Shown here one piece after another: positions 32,073 through 39,803 of a stretch of 45,963 nucleotides of DNA. This DNA comes from an uncultured Ruminococcus sp. (GTDB lineage: Bacteria; Bacillota; Clostridia; Oscillospirales; Acutalibacteraceae). Made by a program: the position numbers and the translations under genes. Location of the stretch: positions 1 through 45,963 of the forward strand of contig CAJODI010000010.1 in NCBI GenBank assembly GCA_905233145.1, read 5' to 3'. The number at the start of each line of letters is the position of its first letter. The stretch's first letter is position 1. Below the pieces are notes generated by a model. That model did not search any database. It was not told the DNA's origin and saw nothing but the letters and a program-made list of their open reading frames with translations.

Positions 32073-32629
32073 TACTCGCCTCCGCGTCTCCAAGACGTCA
32101 GGAGCTTTTAAAGCTAATCGCTTCCGACTTTATATGTGCTCCCGCGAATATCGACGAAAGCGTGACAAAGGACATTGAGACAGAAAAAATCCCCGAATAT
32201 CTCGCGCTGAAAAAGGCCGGACATATTTTTAAGTCAAATCCCGATTCAACGGTCATCGGCTGCGACACCGGAGTTTTTCTGGACGGAAAAATGATAGGCA
32301 AGCCAAAAGACGAAGCCGACGCTTTTGAAATATTACAAAGACTTTCCGGCAGAACTCACAAAGTTATAACAGGCTGCGCGGTGATTGAAAAAGGCAAAGA
32401 AAAAAGCTTTTCTCAAATAACCGAGGTGGATTTTTACGCTATGGACGACAAAGAGATCCTTAGCTATATCAAAACAGGCGAACCTATGGACAAAGCCGGC
32501 GCTTACGGTATTCAGGGATACGCGGCAAAGTTTATCAAAGAAATTCGCGGAGACTACTTTAATGTTGTAGGTCTGCCTGTTTCAGGGCTGTACCGGGTTT
32601 TGAGGGCAACCGAAAGCAATCTCTTATAA
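32066..32629 (+). CDS. maf: Maf-family nucleotide pyrophosphatase
   Basis: A 187-aa protein of the Maf/HAM1-like family, which hydrolyses non-canonical or canonical NTPs (dTTP/UTP) to monophosphates; it is linked to septum and house-cleaning functions. Signatures are ILASASPRRQELL at the N-terminus, then GCDTGVFLDGKMIGKPKD, LSGRTHKVITG and DKAGAYGIQGYAAKFI. Length is typical. It overlaps the upstream DtxR-type gene (ATGCTGA). Confidence 0.95.
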   Translation: MLILASASPRRQELLKLIASDFICAPANIDESVTKDIETEKIPEYLALKKAGHIFKSNPDSTVIGCDTGVFLDGKMIGKPKDEADAFEILQRLSGRTHKVITGCAVIEKGKEKSFSQITEVDFYAMDDKEILSYIKTGEPMDKAGAYGIQGYAAKFIKEIRGDYFNVVGLPVSGLYRVLRATESNLL

Positions 32630-32688
32630 CCAATTTCGGGCTAAAACACCGCAGAAAAGCTTTTTGAGTTTTCCTGAATTTTTGATAA

Positions 32689-32717
32689 TTGACATTCAAG
32701 CCGCTTTGGTGTATACT
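32689..32717 (+). promoter_or_regulatory. Promoter of the PqqD-like gene
   Basis: TTGACA (32689-32694), 17-bp spacer, TATACT (32712-32717), about 50 bp before the ATG. The consensus match is strong for so small a gene. Confidence 0.75.
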
Positions 32718-32767
32718 GAATCCGGCATGGTGAAATATCCAAAAACATAATAGAGAGGTAAATAATT

Positions 32768-33022
32768 ATGAAACTTAAAAAAGAATTTATCGTTCAGGAT
32801 ATGGGCGACACTCAGGTTATGGTATCAACTGACGCAAGCTTCAACGGTATTGCGCGCAGCAACAAGTCCGCAGCATTTATTATTGACTTGCTCAAAAACG
32901 ACGTTACAGAGGACGATATCGTAAAGGCAATGACTGAAAAATATGACGCTCCGGAGGACGTTCTCAGAGCGGATGTTAAGGAAGTTATCGCTACCTTAAA
33001 CAGCATCGGTGCGATTGAGTAA
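32768..33022 (+). CDS. PqqD-like (RiPP recognition) small protein
   Basis: An 84-aa protein with the PqqD fold pattern: KKEFIVQDMGDTQVMVS (three-strand start), then FNGIARSNKSAAFIIDLLKND (strand plus helix), then TEDDIVKAMTEKYDAPEDVLRADVKEVIATLNSIGAIE (helices). PqqD-type domains bind leader peptides for radical SAM and other RiPP-modifying enzymes, but no such enzyme or precursor is seen nearby. It stands alone between its own promoter (32689) and terminator (33066). The start has AGAGAGG upstream. Its partner, if any, must be elsewhere. Confidence 0.8.
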   Translation: MKLKKEFIVQDMGDTQVMVSTDASFNGIARSNKSAAFIIDLLKNDVTEDDIVKAMTEKYDAPEDVLRADVKEVIATLNSIGAIE

Positions 33023-33065
33023 GCACGATTCGGCGGATTTACGAATAAAAATTCAATGAATTTCC

Positions 33066-33095
33066 AGCGGCAGCTTTTGGCTGTCGCTTTTTGTT
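33066..33095 (+). terminator. Terminator after the PqqD-like gene
   Basis: AGCGGCAGC-TTTT-GGCTGTCGCT followed by TTTTGTTTG; one mismatch in the stem. Confidence 0.8.
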
Positions 33096-33137
33096 TGATC
33101 ACAAAAATATCTTTATGCGTTTTCAACAGAAAAATCA

Positions 33138-33165
33138 TTGACATATCAGGCTAATATGGTATAAT
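33138..33165 (+). promoter_or_regulatory. Promoter of the secreted Fn3 protein gene
   Basis: TTGACA (33138-33143), 16-bp spacer, TATAAT (33160-33165), about 48 bp before the ATG. Confidence 0.75.
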
Positions 33166-33212
33166 TTATGTATCAAATTTTCAGATATTTCCTTTATAAT
33201 TGGTGATGGTAT

Positions 33213-35654
33213 ATGATTAGAAAAGCAAACAAAGTTATTTCGGCAGTACTGGCGGCGCTCATTGCCCTTTCGGCAGTTATGGCACAAAGCGCATCATTTC
33301 CGGCTGCCCGGGCTGCGAGCTGGAACGGTACCAACTACGGCGGCGGCTCGGTTTCGGGCTACAGAACCTTTCTCGACGCCTTTGGAATTGACTATGACGT
33401 TTATATGAACTGGATGAAAAGCCACGAAAATGACAGCTATTATCTGGGCACTCCATATGTTGCCTACGACCACCGCAATCCGCGCGGAGACTGCGGCGGA
33501 GCGCACGGAGAGCTTGACATTCCCGGACAGGCAGCCTTGAACTGCACCGGCTTTGTTTGGCATGTTCTCTACAAAGCCGCAGTGCTTTCCGGAGCGTCGC
33601 GCAGCCAGATAAACTCTTTGCCGGTAATGGGCAACGTCACCCCCACCTGGTCGAGGCTGGGTGTTTATCGCGTTTATTTTAGAACCAAGGAAGAAGCCCT
33701 AAGGTCGGGTATTCTTGAAAAAGGCGATCTGCTTTGGATTTACGGAACAAAGGATTGCCACAACGCCATATTCTACGGAGACAGCCCGTCTCATGACAAG
33801 TTTTGGCACTCCGCAGGACCAAACAGCTTTGGCAGAATCGACGCTCCGGGAGATTTTCTCGGAATGTGGGTCGCAAAGGTTACGCAGCCTGACAATATTG
33901 AGCTGCACATAAACGCCTCCGGAAAATCCAATATGGGCAGCGAGAGCTTTGGAACAAAATACAGCATCTTTACAAGCAGGAGCGACGCTTCTGCCGCCCA
34001 AAATCACCCAAGCGACATGACGATTTGGGACAGAAGGATAGGAACAATTGTGCTTAATTCAAGCGGCTTTGGATGTCTGCGCAAGGCAGACGCTCCGTCA
34101 AAAGCCGAGCTTTGGTACAAGGGTGTATCAAGAACCAATCACAGCTATTTTGATTCTGACGCGCGCAAGGTAAACGCGAAAAATACCTATTACGCCGTTC
34201 AATGGAGTTCTGCGCCCGGCATGGGTGAGGATGACAGAATTTATGAGCTGAGCGATTCGGGAAAACGCACTCCGTCGGGCTACAAAATTTATTCCGCCAA
34301 CGTCAGCAAACGGACAGCAACTCCCGATTTTTCTGATATCAAAAGCACCGCAGACGGCGTAAAACTGAGCTGGAACTCGGTTAAGGGCGCGGACAAATAT
34401 CGTATTTACTACAAAAACAGCCGCGGCGGCTGGACAAGAATGTCCGAAACAGCGTCAACAAGCTATACCGACTCTGACGTGAGGCTCGGCGGCACCTATA
34501 CCTATACGATTCGCTGCGTTGATAAAAACGGATCGTTCATCAGCGACTTTAGAGGTTCCGGCAGAAAGCACACCTACACCGGGATCTCAACCCCGAAACT
34601 AACGAATCTTACAAGCGAAAATGAAGGGATCCGCCTAAAATGGAATCCTGTTTCGGGCGCGGCAAAATACAGGCTGTATTATATTAACAAAAACGGAGAT
34701 TGGTCAAGGCTTGGAGAAACCGCCTCGACCGAATTTCTCGACAATGAGGTTTCCGCAGGTAACAGCTACACCTACACGATTCGCTGCCTTAACAAAAACG
34801 GAAAGCTTGTCAGTGATTATGTCAAAAGCGGCTGGAAGCACACTTTCGCGGGAATAGCACAGCCTAAGCTTCAATTCAGCGACGAAAGCGAGGGCGTGCG
34901 CCTTAGCTGGAACGCGGTTTCGGGCGCGTCAAAATACAGGCTTTATTATCTCAACAAGAACGGCGACTGGGCGCGCCTTGGAGAAACAGCCTCAACCGAA
35001 TTTCTTGACAAAGAGGTATCGGCAGGCAAGACCTACACCTATACGATCCGCTGCCTAAACAGCAAGGGCTACACCAACAGCGACTATGAACGAAGCGGCT
35101 CAAAGCATACCTTTGCAGGAATAGCCGCGCCGCAGGTCAGCTATATTGCCGCTGAAGCCGAGGGCATAAGATTAAGCTGGAACGATGTTCCCGGCGCGAC
35201 AAAATACAGGGTATATATCAAAAATGAAAACGGCGACTGGAACAAAATCGGCGAAACATCATCTTCTTCATTTTTTAGCAGCGGACTTGATGTTGGAAAA
35301 ACCTACACCTTCACTGTGCGCTGTCTAAACAGCATTGGCTACACAAACAGCGGCTTTGATTCCTCCGGCCGAAGCTGCCGTTATGACGGAATCGCCGCAC
35401 CGCACATAACAAAGCTTGAAAGCCTTAAAAGCGGCGTGAGAATTAGCTGGAACAAGGTTGATGGCGCAAGGCTTTACCGTGTTTTCTACAAGGGTAAAAC
35501 CGGCTGGAAGCGGCTTGGCGACACAACCTCGCTGTCAATAACTGACGCCGACGTAACACGCGGAGGTTACTACACCTATACGGTAAGGTGCGTTGGTGAA
35601 AGCGGAAGCTATATCAGCAGCTTTGAGGCTGGAAGCAGTATAATCTACATGTGA
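33213..35654 (+). CDS. Secreted NlpC/P60-like protein with five Fn3-type repeats
   Basis: An 813-aa exported protein. A Sec signal peptide is visible (MIRKANKVISAVLAALIAL, with cleavage probably in the AARAAS region near residue 35). The N-terminal domain (about 35-235) has an NlpC/P60-like pattern with the candidate catalytic Cys in LNCTGFVWHVL and His in CHNAIFYGD, suggesting cell-wall peptidase or amidase activity. A linker with KLEL-type strands follows. Five repeats of about 88 residues (roughly 372-813) then follow, each with the Fn3 pattern V-LSWN-V-GA-KYR-YY, TYTYTIRC and an SGxKHTFAGIA junction. There is no dockerin or sortase motif, so surface attachment would be non-covalent. Repeats 2 and 3 are nearly identical. 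Confidence 0.85.
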   Translation: MIRKANKVISAVLAALIALSAVMAQSASFPAARAASWNGTNYGGGSVSGYRTFLDAFGIDYDVYMNWMKSHENDSYYLGTPYVAYDHRNPRGDCGGAHGELDIPGQAALNCTGFVWHVLYKAAVLSGASRSQINSLPVMGNVTPTWSRLGVYRVYFRTKEEALRSGILEKGDLLWIYGTKDCHNAIFYGDSPSHDKFWHSAGPNSFGRIDAPGDFLGMWVAKVTQPDNIELHINASGKSNMGSESFGTKYSIFTSRSDASAAQNHPSDMTIWDRRIGTIVLNSSGFGCLRKADAPSKAELWYKGVSRTNHSYFDSDARKVNAKNTYYAVQWSSAPGMGEDDRIYELSDSGKRTPSGYKIYSANVSKRTATPDFSDIKSTADGVKLSWNSVKGADKYRIYYKNSRGGWTRMSETASTSYTDSDVRLGGTYTYTIRCVDKNGSFISDFRGSGRKHTYTGISTPKLTNLTSENEGIRLKWNPVSGAAKYRLYYINKNGDWSRLGETASTEFLDNEVSAGNSYTYTIRCLNKNGKLVSDYVKSGWKHTFAGIAQPKLQFSDESEGVRLSWNAVSGASKYRLYYLNKNGDWARLGETASTEFLDKEVSAGKTYTYTIRCLNSKGYTNSDYERSGSKHTFAGIAAPQVSYIAAEAEGIRLSWNDVPGATKYRVYIKNENGDWNKIGETSSSSFFSSGLDVGKTYTFTVRCLNSIGYTNSGFDSSGRSCRYDGIAAPHITKLESLKSGVRISWNKVDGARLYRVFYKGKTGWKRLGDTTSLSITDADVTRGGYYTYTVRCVGESGSYISSFEAGSSIIYM

Positions 35655-35674
35655 TAAAACATTTAGCTAACGAC

Positions 35675-35716
35675 AAAAACGCTCACTTTCCCGATAAAAG
35701 AAAAGTGAGCGTTTTT
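35675..35716 (+). terminator. Terminator after the secreted Fn3 protein
   Basis: AAAAACGCTCACTTT, loop, AAAAGTGAGCGTTTTT; a long stem with U-run, symmetric. The following 200 bp to the next terminator hold no gene; TTAAATCTTGCGATA at 35881-35895 recurs at 37080-37094. Confidence 0.9.
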
Positions 35717-35923
35717 CATTGTTTAAAGCAAAAAGCAAGAAATCAATAGTTTTTGCAAAAGTAAAAAATATTCGATTTTTTAGATATGTTTCACTAAATT
35801 GCGGTGTATGGTTTGTACAATATAAACAACTAACAACCCTATTCTGTCATGTTTAGAAGGACAGAAAAATCGCAATTTGATTAAATCTTGCGATATGTTA
35901 TTCAATCGTATTTATATGAAAAC

Positions 35924-35954
35924 AAAACGCCCGGCTTTGCAGCCGGACGTTTTT
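35924..35954 (-). terminator. Terminator after the dockerin gene
   Basis: Leftward AAAAACGTCCGGCT-GCAA-AGCCGGGCGTTTTG, one mismatch, 36 bp beyond the dockerin gene stop. Confidence 0.85.
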
Positions 35955-35989
35955 AAGGCAATACCGCTCGCCTTAATGTATTCTTTTGA

Positions 35990-36814
35990 TTAGTTAAAGC
36001 CCTGAATCAGATTTGCAAGGAACATCTGAATCCCGGTGGCATCGTCAATATCAGTTTTACCGTTTTTATTGACGTCGGCGGCAATCTGCTGTTCTTCGGT
36101 GAGCGTTGTCAGCTCAGCGAGAGATAATTGAATCTCCGTCGCGTCAGAAATTGAAACAACTCCGTCGCTGTCAACATCGCCCTTTTTCAGAACAGTGACA
36201 GGCTCGGTAACAGAGGCAGTGGTGTAATCCACCGGAGCAGTTGTCGTCTGAGGAGAAGTATAAATGCTATCGTGCAGTCTGTAATGAGCCTGTGCCATCT
36301 CAACCGCCGGACCCTCTACCCAAATATCATCGGTTGACTCGTCATAATAGACTGTAATTGTTCCTTTTGTATGAGCGTAAAAACCAATATTGTTGCCGTT
36401 TTTGTCGCCAATCCAGTCGTCGGCAGGGTAAATCCATGTTGTACGGTGTACCATTAACTCATAGAGAGCATCCGAACCGCCAAAATCAGGAATAGTTACG
36501 GAAAAAACTCCTCCGTAAGGCAGAAAACTCATTTGATATTCGGATGATTCTTCCGAAGAAACCGAAGGTTGATAAATTACAACAGAGTGAAGATACATTG
36601 GGTCAATGTCTTCCTCCGGCACTGTAATCATCGGTTCTCCGGTCGTTTCTTCCTCATAATAAGGAGAACCATCGGGCATAGTGAGATCAACAGTATCCCG
36701 GATTTCGTTTACGTCGTCAGTCGCGAAAACATTGGCAGTCATAACAATCATTGCTCCAATAGCCAGTACCAAGCTTGCTGTAACTGCGACAGCTTTCATA
36801 AAGTGTTTGCGCAC
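35990..36814 (-). CDS. Secreted dockerin-containing protein
   Basis: A 274-aa exported protein. It has a signal peptide (MRKHFMKAVAVTASLVLAIG, ending near VFA-TDD). A central domain of unknown function (about 70-190) has alternating strands and Trp residues and may be a carbohydrate-related module. A Thr/Val/Pro-rich linker follows, then a C-terminal type I dockerin with two EF-hand-like repeats (GDVDSDGVVSISDATEIQ and ADVNKNGKTDIDDATGIQMFL). Dockerins bind cohesins on scaffoldins, so this protein is probably a cellulosome or amylosome-type component. No catalytic domain is recognised. The start is GTG with AAGGAGG 7 nt upstream. Confidence 0.88.
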   Translation of the reverse strand: MRKHFMKAVAVTASLVLAIGAMIVMTANVFATDDVNEIRDTVDLTMPDGSPYYEEETTGEPMITVPEEDIDPMYLHSVVIYQPSVSSEESSEYQMSFLPYGGVFSVTIPDFGGSDALYELMVHRTTWIYPADDWIGDKNGNNIGFYAHTKGTITVYYDESTDDIWVEGPAVEMAQAHYRLHDSIYTSPQTTTAPVDYTTASVTEPVTVLKKGDVDSDGVVSISDATEIQLSLAELTTLTEEQQIAADVNKNGKTDIDDATGIQMFLANLIQGFN

Positions 36815-36954
36815 AGAAATGCCTCCTTTTTAATTTATCAATATTATAATAACATTTATTGCCAATAAAATCAATATATTATTATATTATTTTAATAAAT
36901 TCTTATAATTCAGGCAAATATGCTGTTTTGAATCTTATTTGAGTTGTAATAGTT

Positions 36955-37099
36955 AAGGCAACACCGCACAATTCATGGCACACGCCTTGCTTGCATATTA
37001 TTCCGTCAGACTGCCCAAAAATCAGTATGCACACTGATTATTTGTACATTCTGACGAAAAATCTGACTACGCAATCCGCTTAAATCTTGCGATAGCGGT
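36955..37099. repeat. Dispersed repeat copy 2 and associated degenerate element
   Basis: Begins with the 22-bp sequence shared with 29257-29278 and ends with the hairpin CCGCT-taaatcttgcgat-AGCGG (37076-37099). Part of it, TTAAATCTTGCGATA, recurs at 35881-35895. No ORF. It lies in the gap between the dockerin and EcsC-like genes. Confidence 0.5.
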
Positions 37100-37105
37100 T
37101 TCGGT

Positions 37106-37828
37106 TCAGCCGCAATCAAAACCGGCTTCTTCGTCCTCGTAAACATCTCTATAATCAACGTCTACAAAGGGTGTGCTTTTTGAAAAAGATTTTTTCTTTA
37201 TAAACATTTTATAGGCACGATTGGCTATTATTTTTGTTTCTCCCAAATCGAAGCCGCCGTTGATCACAGCCCCCACGACCGGGATCATTTTACCAAAATT
37301 GATTAGTCCTTTTTCACCAAACTTTGACACTAACTTGAATCCAACTTTTTGGTTTATGTTAAATAAAACCTTCTCGGGGATTTTTTTGATACCTTGTTCA
37401 GCTAATTTTTCGCCAAGCTTAATTCCAAACTTTTTTGCTACTTCATTTACGGACACCCCGGCTAAACATGCATAAACAAACGTTCTGACTTCGTCGTCAT
37501 CTAAGTTGTATCCGCCTATGCGGGCAGCACAGGCAATCATCCGCATTTGGACGTACAAAACACTGCTTAGCTCAGCAGGAATTGTTACAGGCATGGTAAT
37601 AAGGCCGCCAAAACCGGTAACAAATCCCGAGGTTGCGCATTTTGCCACCTGGACATTAAGCATACGTTTTGCAGCTATTTGCTTATCCGGGTATTTTTTT
37701 AAATACTCTTCCGCTATAGTTTCGACCGGTTTGCTTACATAAGGAATACCGTTTATACTTTTATCATATAAAGACGAAATAACCTTTAACATTTTTTCGC
37801 CTGTAATCGCTTTTTTGTCTTTAGGCAT
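37106..37828 (-). CDS. EcsC-family-like protein
   Basis: A 240-aa protein resembling the EcsC family: ATSGFVTGFGGLITMPVTIPAELSSVLYVQMRMIACAARIGGYNLDDDEVR is the conserved core (about residues 64-114). A later helical part contains GLINFGKMIPVVGAVINGGFD, a hydrophobic glycine-rich segment. The C-terminus is acidic. The biochemical role of the family is unclear. I chose the ATG at 37828 because GGAGG lies 9 nt upstream; an upstream in-frame ATG lacks a Shine-Dalgarno. No neighbours share its strand closely. Confidence 0.7.
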   Translation of the reverse strand: MPKDKKAITGEKMLKVISSLYDKSINGIPYVSKPVETIAEEYLKKYPDKQIAAKRMLNVQVAKCATSGFVTGFGGLITMPVTIPAELSSVLYVQMRMIACAARIGGYNLDDDEVRTFVYACLAGVSVNEVAKKFGIKLGEKLAEQGIKKIPEKVLFNINQKVGFKLVSKFGEKGLINFGKMIPVVGAVINGGFDLGETKIIANRAYKMFIKKKSFSKSTPFVDVDYRDVYEDEEAGFDCG

Positions 37829-37968
37829 TATCAAATCGCCTCCTTTAGATAATAGTATAAGTATAGCATGTTTTTTAAAGCTTTTCAACAATATGCGTAT
37901 ATTCGTGCCATTTATTGATGTTCAAAAAGCTGAGTGATAAAAAATATCAAGACAATATACACAGAGCC

Positions 37969-38000
37969 AAAAACCGGACGCTGAAAATCAGCGTCCGGTT
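37969..38000 (-). terminator. Terminator after hydA
   Basis: Leftward AACCGGACGCTGA-TTT-TCAGCGTCCGGTTTTTGG; perfect 13-bp stem with U-run, closing the hydrogenase operon. Confidence 0.92.
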
Positions 38001-38037
38001 GAATTTATAAAGTAACTCGAATATTTTCGGAAAGAAA

Positions 38038-39786
38038 TTACTTGCCGTACTTTACGCCTCTTTCAACATAAGAGGTGTGGAGAAGCTCGTGAGCCTTGTG
38101 TGAGCCGGGAGCTTCAAGATAATCGTCATAGATAGCCTTGATTTCGGGGTTATCGTGTGACTTTCTATAGGTAAGGCTGAGGTCGTCATCGTAGAGAGCC
38201 TTTGCTCTGAGTGCCTTGAGGTCTGTAAAGTTTCTTACATGTCCCGGCTGAATCGGCTGACCGCCGCCGTTTACGCAGCCGCCCGGACAGCACATAACCT
38301 CGATGAACTGATAAGGTGATTTGCCGGCTCTGATTTCATCAAGAAGCTTTGCCGCGTTCTTAAGACCTGAGGTTACTGCAACCTTAACTGTATTGCCCGC
38401 GATTTCATAGGTAGCTTCCTTGATGTCGTCGGTGCCTCTTACCTCGTTATAATCAATCTGCTTAAGATCCTCGCCTGTGAGAACGTCCGCAACTGTTCTG
38501 AGAGCAGCTTCCATAACGCCGCCTGTTGCGCCGAAGATCGTTGCCGCACCGGTACCAACGCTCATGAGAGGATCAAACTCCTCGTCCTCAAGCTCAGTAA
38601 ACTGGATGCCTGCGGTCTTGATCATCTTTGCAAGCTCACGGGTTGAGATTGAGATGTCGTTATCCTGCATACCGTCTCTGCCCTGATCGTCGCGCTGAAT
38701 CTCAAATTTCTTTGCAATACAAGGCATTACCGATACAACTACGATATCCTTCGGGTCGATTCCGGCTTTTTCAGCGTAGTATGACTTGATCATAGCGCCC
38801 TGCATCTGCTGAGGTGACTTACAGGTTGAAAGGTGCGGAATCAGGTCGGGATAATAATGCTCGCAGAACTTGATCCAGCCCGGTGAGCAGGAAGTGATCA
38901 TCGGCAGAGTTCCGCCGGTTGTAAAGCGCTGGATAAACTCTGTACCCTCTTCCATGATTGTAAGGTCTGCGCCGAAGTTGGTGTCAAATACCTTGTCAAA
39001 GCCGAGGAGCTTAAGAGCCGCAACCATCTTGCCCTTTACGTTTGTTCCGATTGGCATACCGAAGCATTCACCGAGTGTAGCTCTGATAGAAGGAGCGGTA
39101 TGAACAACAACATGCTTTGCAGGGTCTGCGATCGCATCGAATACCTTGTCGGTATCGTCGCGCTCAACAAGCGCGCCTGTTGGACAAACAACTGTACACT
39201 GTCCGCAGCTTACGCACGGAACGTCTCCAAGCTCGAGATCGAACGCACAGCTGATCTCACTGTCAAAGCCGCGGTTGTTTGCGCCGATAACGGAAACGTA
39301 CTGATTCTTACATGCAGCAACGCAGCGACGGCAAAGAATACATTTATTGTTATTTCTTACAAGGTGGAGAGTTGTATGATCTTCTTCATACTTTGTCTCC
39401 TCGCCCTGAAATTTTGTCTCATCAACGCCGTATTCAAGGCAAAGCTTCTGGAGCTCGCAATTGTCGTTTCTGGGGCATGAGAGACATTTTTTATCGTGAT
39501 TTGAGAGCAAAAGCTCAAGGTTTGTCTTTCTGTATTTGCGAATCTGAGGTGTATTTGTAAAAATCTCGGTTCCGTCTCTGTCGATTGGGTATACGCAAGC
39601 GGCAACAAGACTTCTTGCGCCCTTAACCTCGCAAAGACACATGCGGCAGGCACCGATTTCGTTGATCTCCTTGAGGTAGCAGAGAGTCGGGATTTTAATT
39701 CCAAACTTATTGCAGGCTTCAAGAATAGTGGTATTCTTTTCGACTTGATAGTCTTTACCATTGATTTTAATATTCAACATTTCCAT
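38038..39786 (-). CDS. hydA: [FeFe] hydrogenase catalytic subunit
   Basis: A 582-aa iron-only hydrogenase that makes or consumes H2. A plant-type 2Fe-2S domain is at the N-terminus (Cys36, Cys47, Cys50, Cys64). A His/Cys-ligated 4Fe-4S segment follows (HDKKCLSC...NDNC, 97-110), then two 4Fe-4S motifs (CILCRRCVAAC and CVSCGQCTVVC, about 149-201). The H-cluster motifs are TSCSPGW (Cys300), MPCIAKKFE (Cys356) and MCCPGGCVNGGGQP (Cys500, Cys504). All expected ligands are present. It is the last gene of an operon with hydB and hydC, which fits an electron-bifurcating trimer oxidising ferredoxin and NADH together; bifurcation is inferred from gene content. Confidence 0.96.
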   Translation of the reverse strand: MEMLNIKINGKDYQVEKNTTILEACNKFGIKIPTLCYLKEINEIGACRMCLCEVKGARSLVAACVYPIDRDGTEIFTNTPQIRKYRKTNLELLLSNHDKKCLSCPRNDNCELQKLCLEYGVDETKFQGEETKYEEDHTTLHLVRNNNKCILCRRCVAACKNQYVSVIGANNRGFDSEISCAFDLELGDVPCVSCGQCTVVCPTGALVERDDTDKVFDAIADPAKHVVVHTAPSIRATLGECFGMPIGTNVKGKMVAALKLLGFDKVFDTNFGADLTIMEEGTEFIQRFTTGGTLPMITSCSPGWIKFCEHYYPDLIPHLSTCKSPQQMQGAMIKSYYAEKAGIDPKDIVVVSVMPCIAKKFEIQRDDQGRDGMQDNDISISTRELAKMIKTAGIQFTELEDEEFDPLMSVGTGAATIFGATGGVMEAALRTVADVLTGEDLKQIDYNEVRGTDDIKEATYEIAGNTVKVAVTSGLKNAAKLLDEIRAGKSPYQFIEVMCCPGGCVNGGGQPIQPGHVRNFTDLKALRAKALYDDDLSLTYRKSHDNPEIKAIYDDYLEAPGSHKAHELLHTSYVERGVKYGK

Positions 39787-39803
39787 ATTAATATCTCCTT
39801 TCT

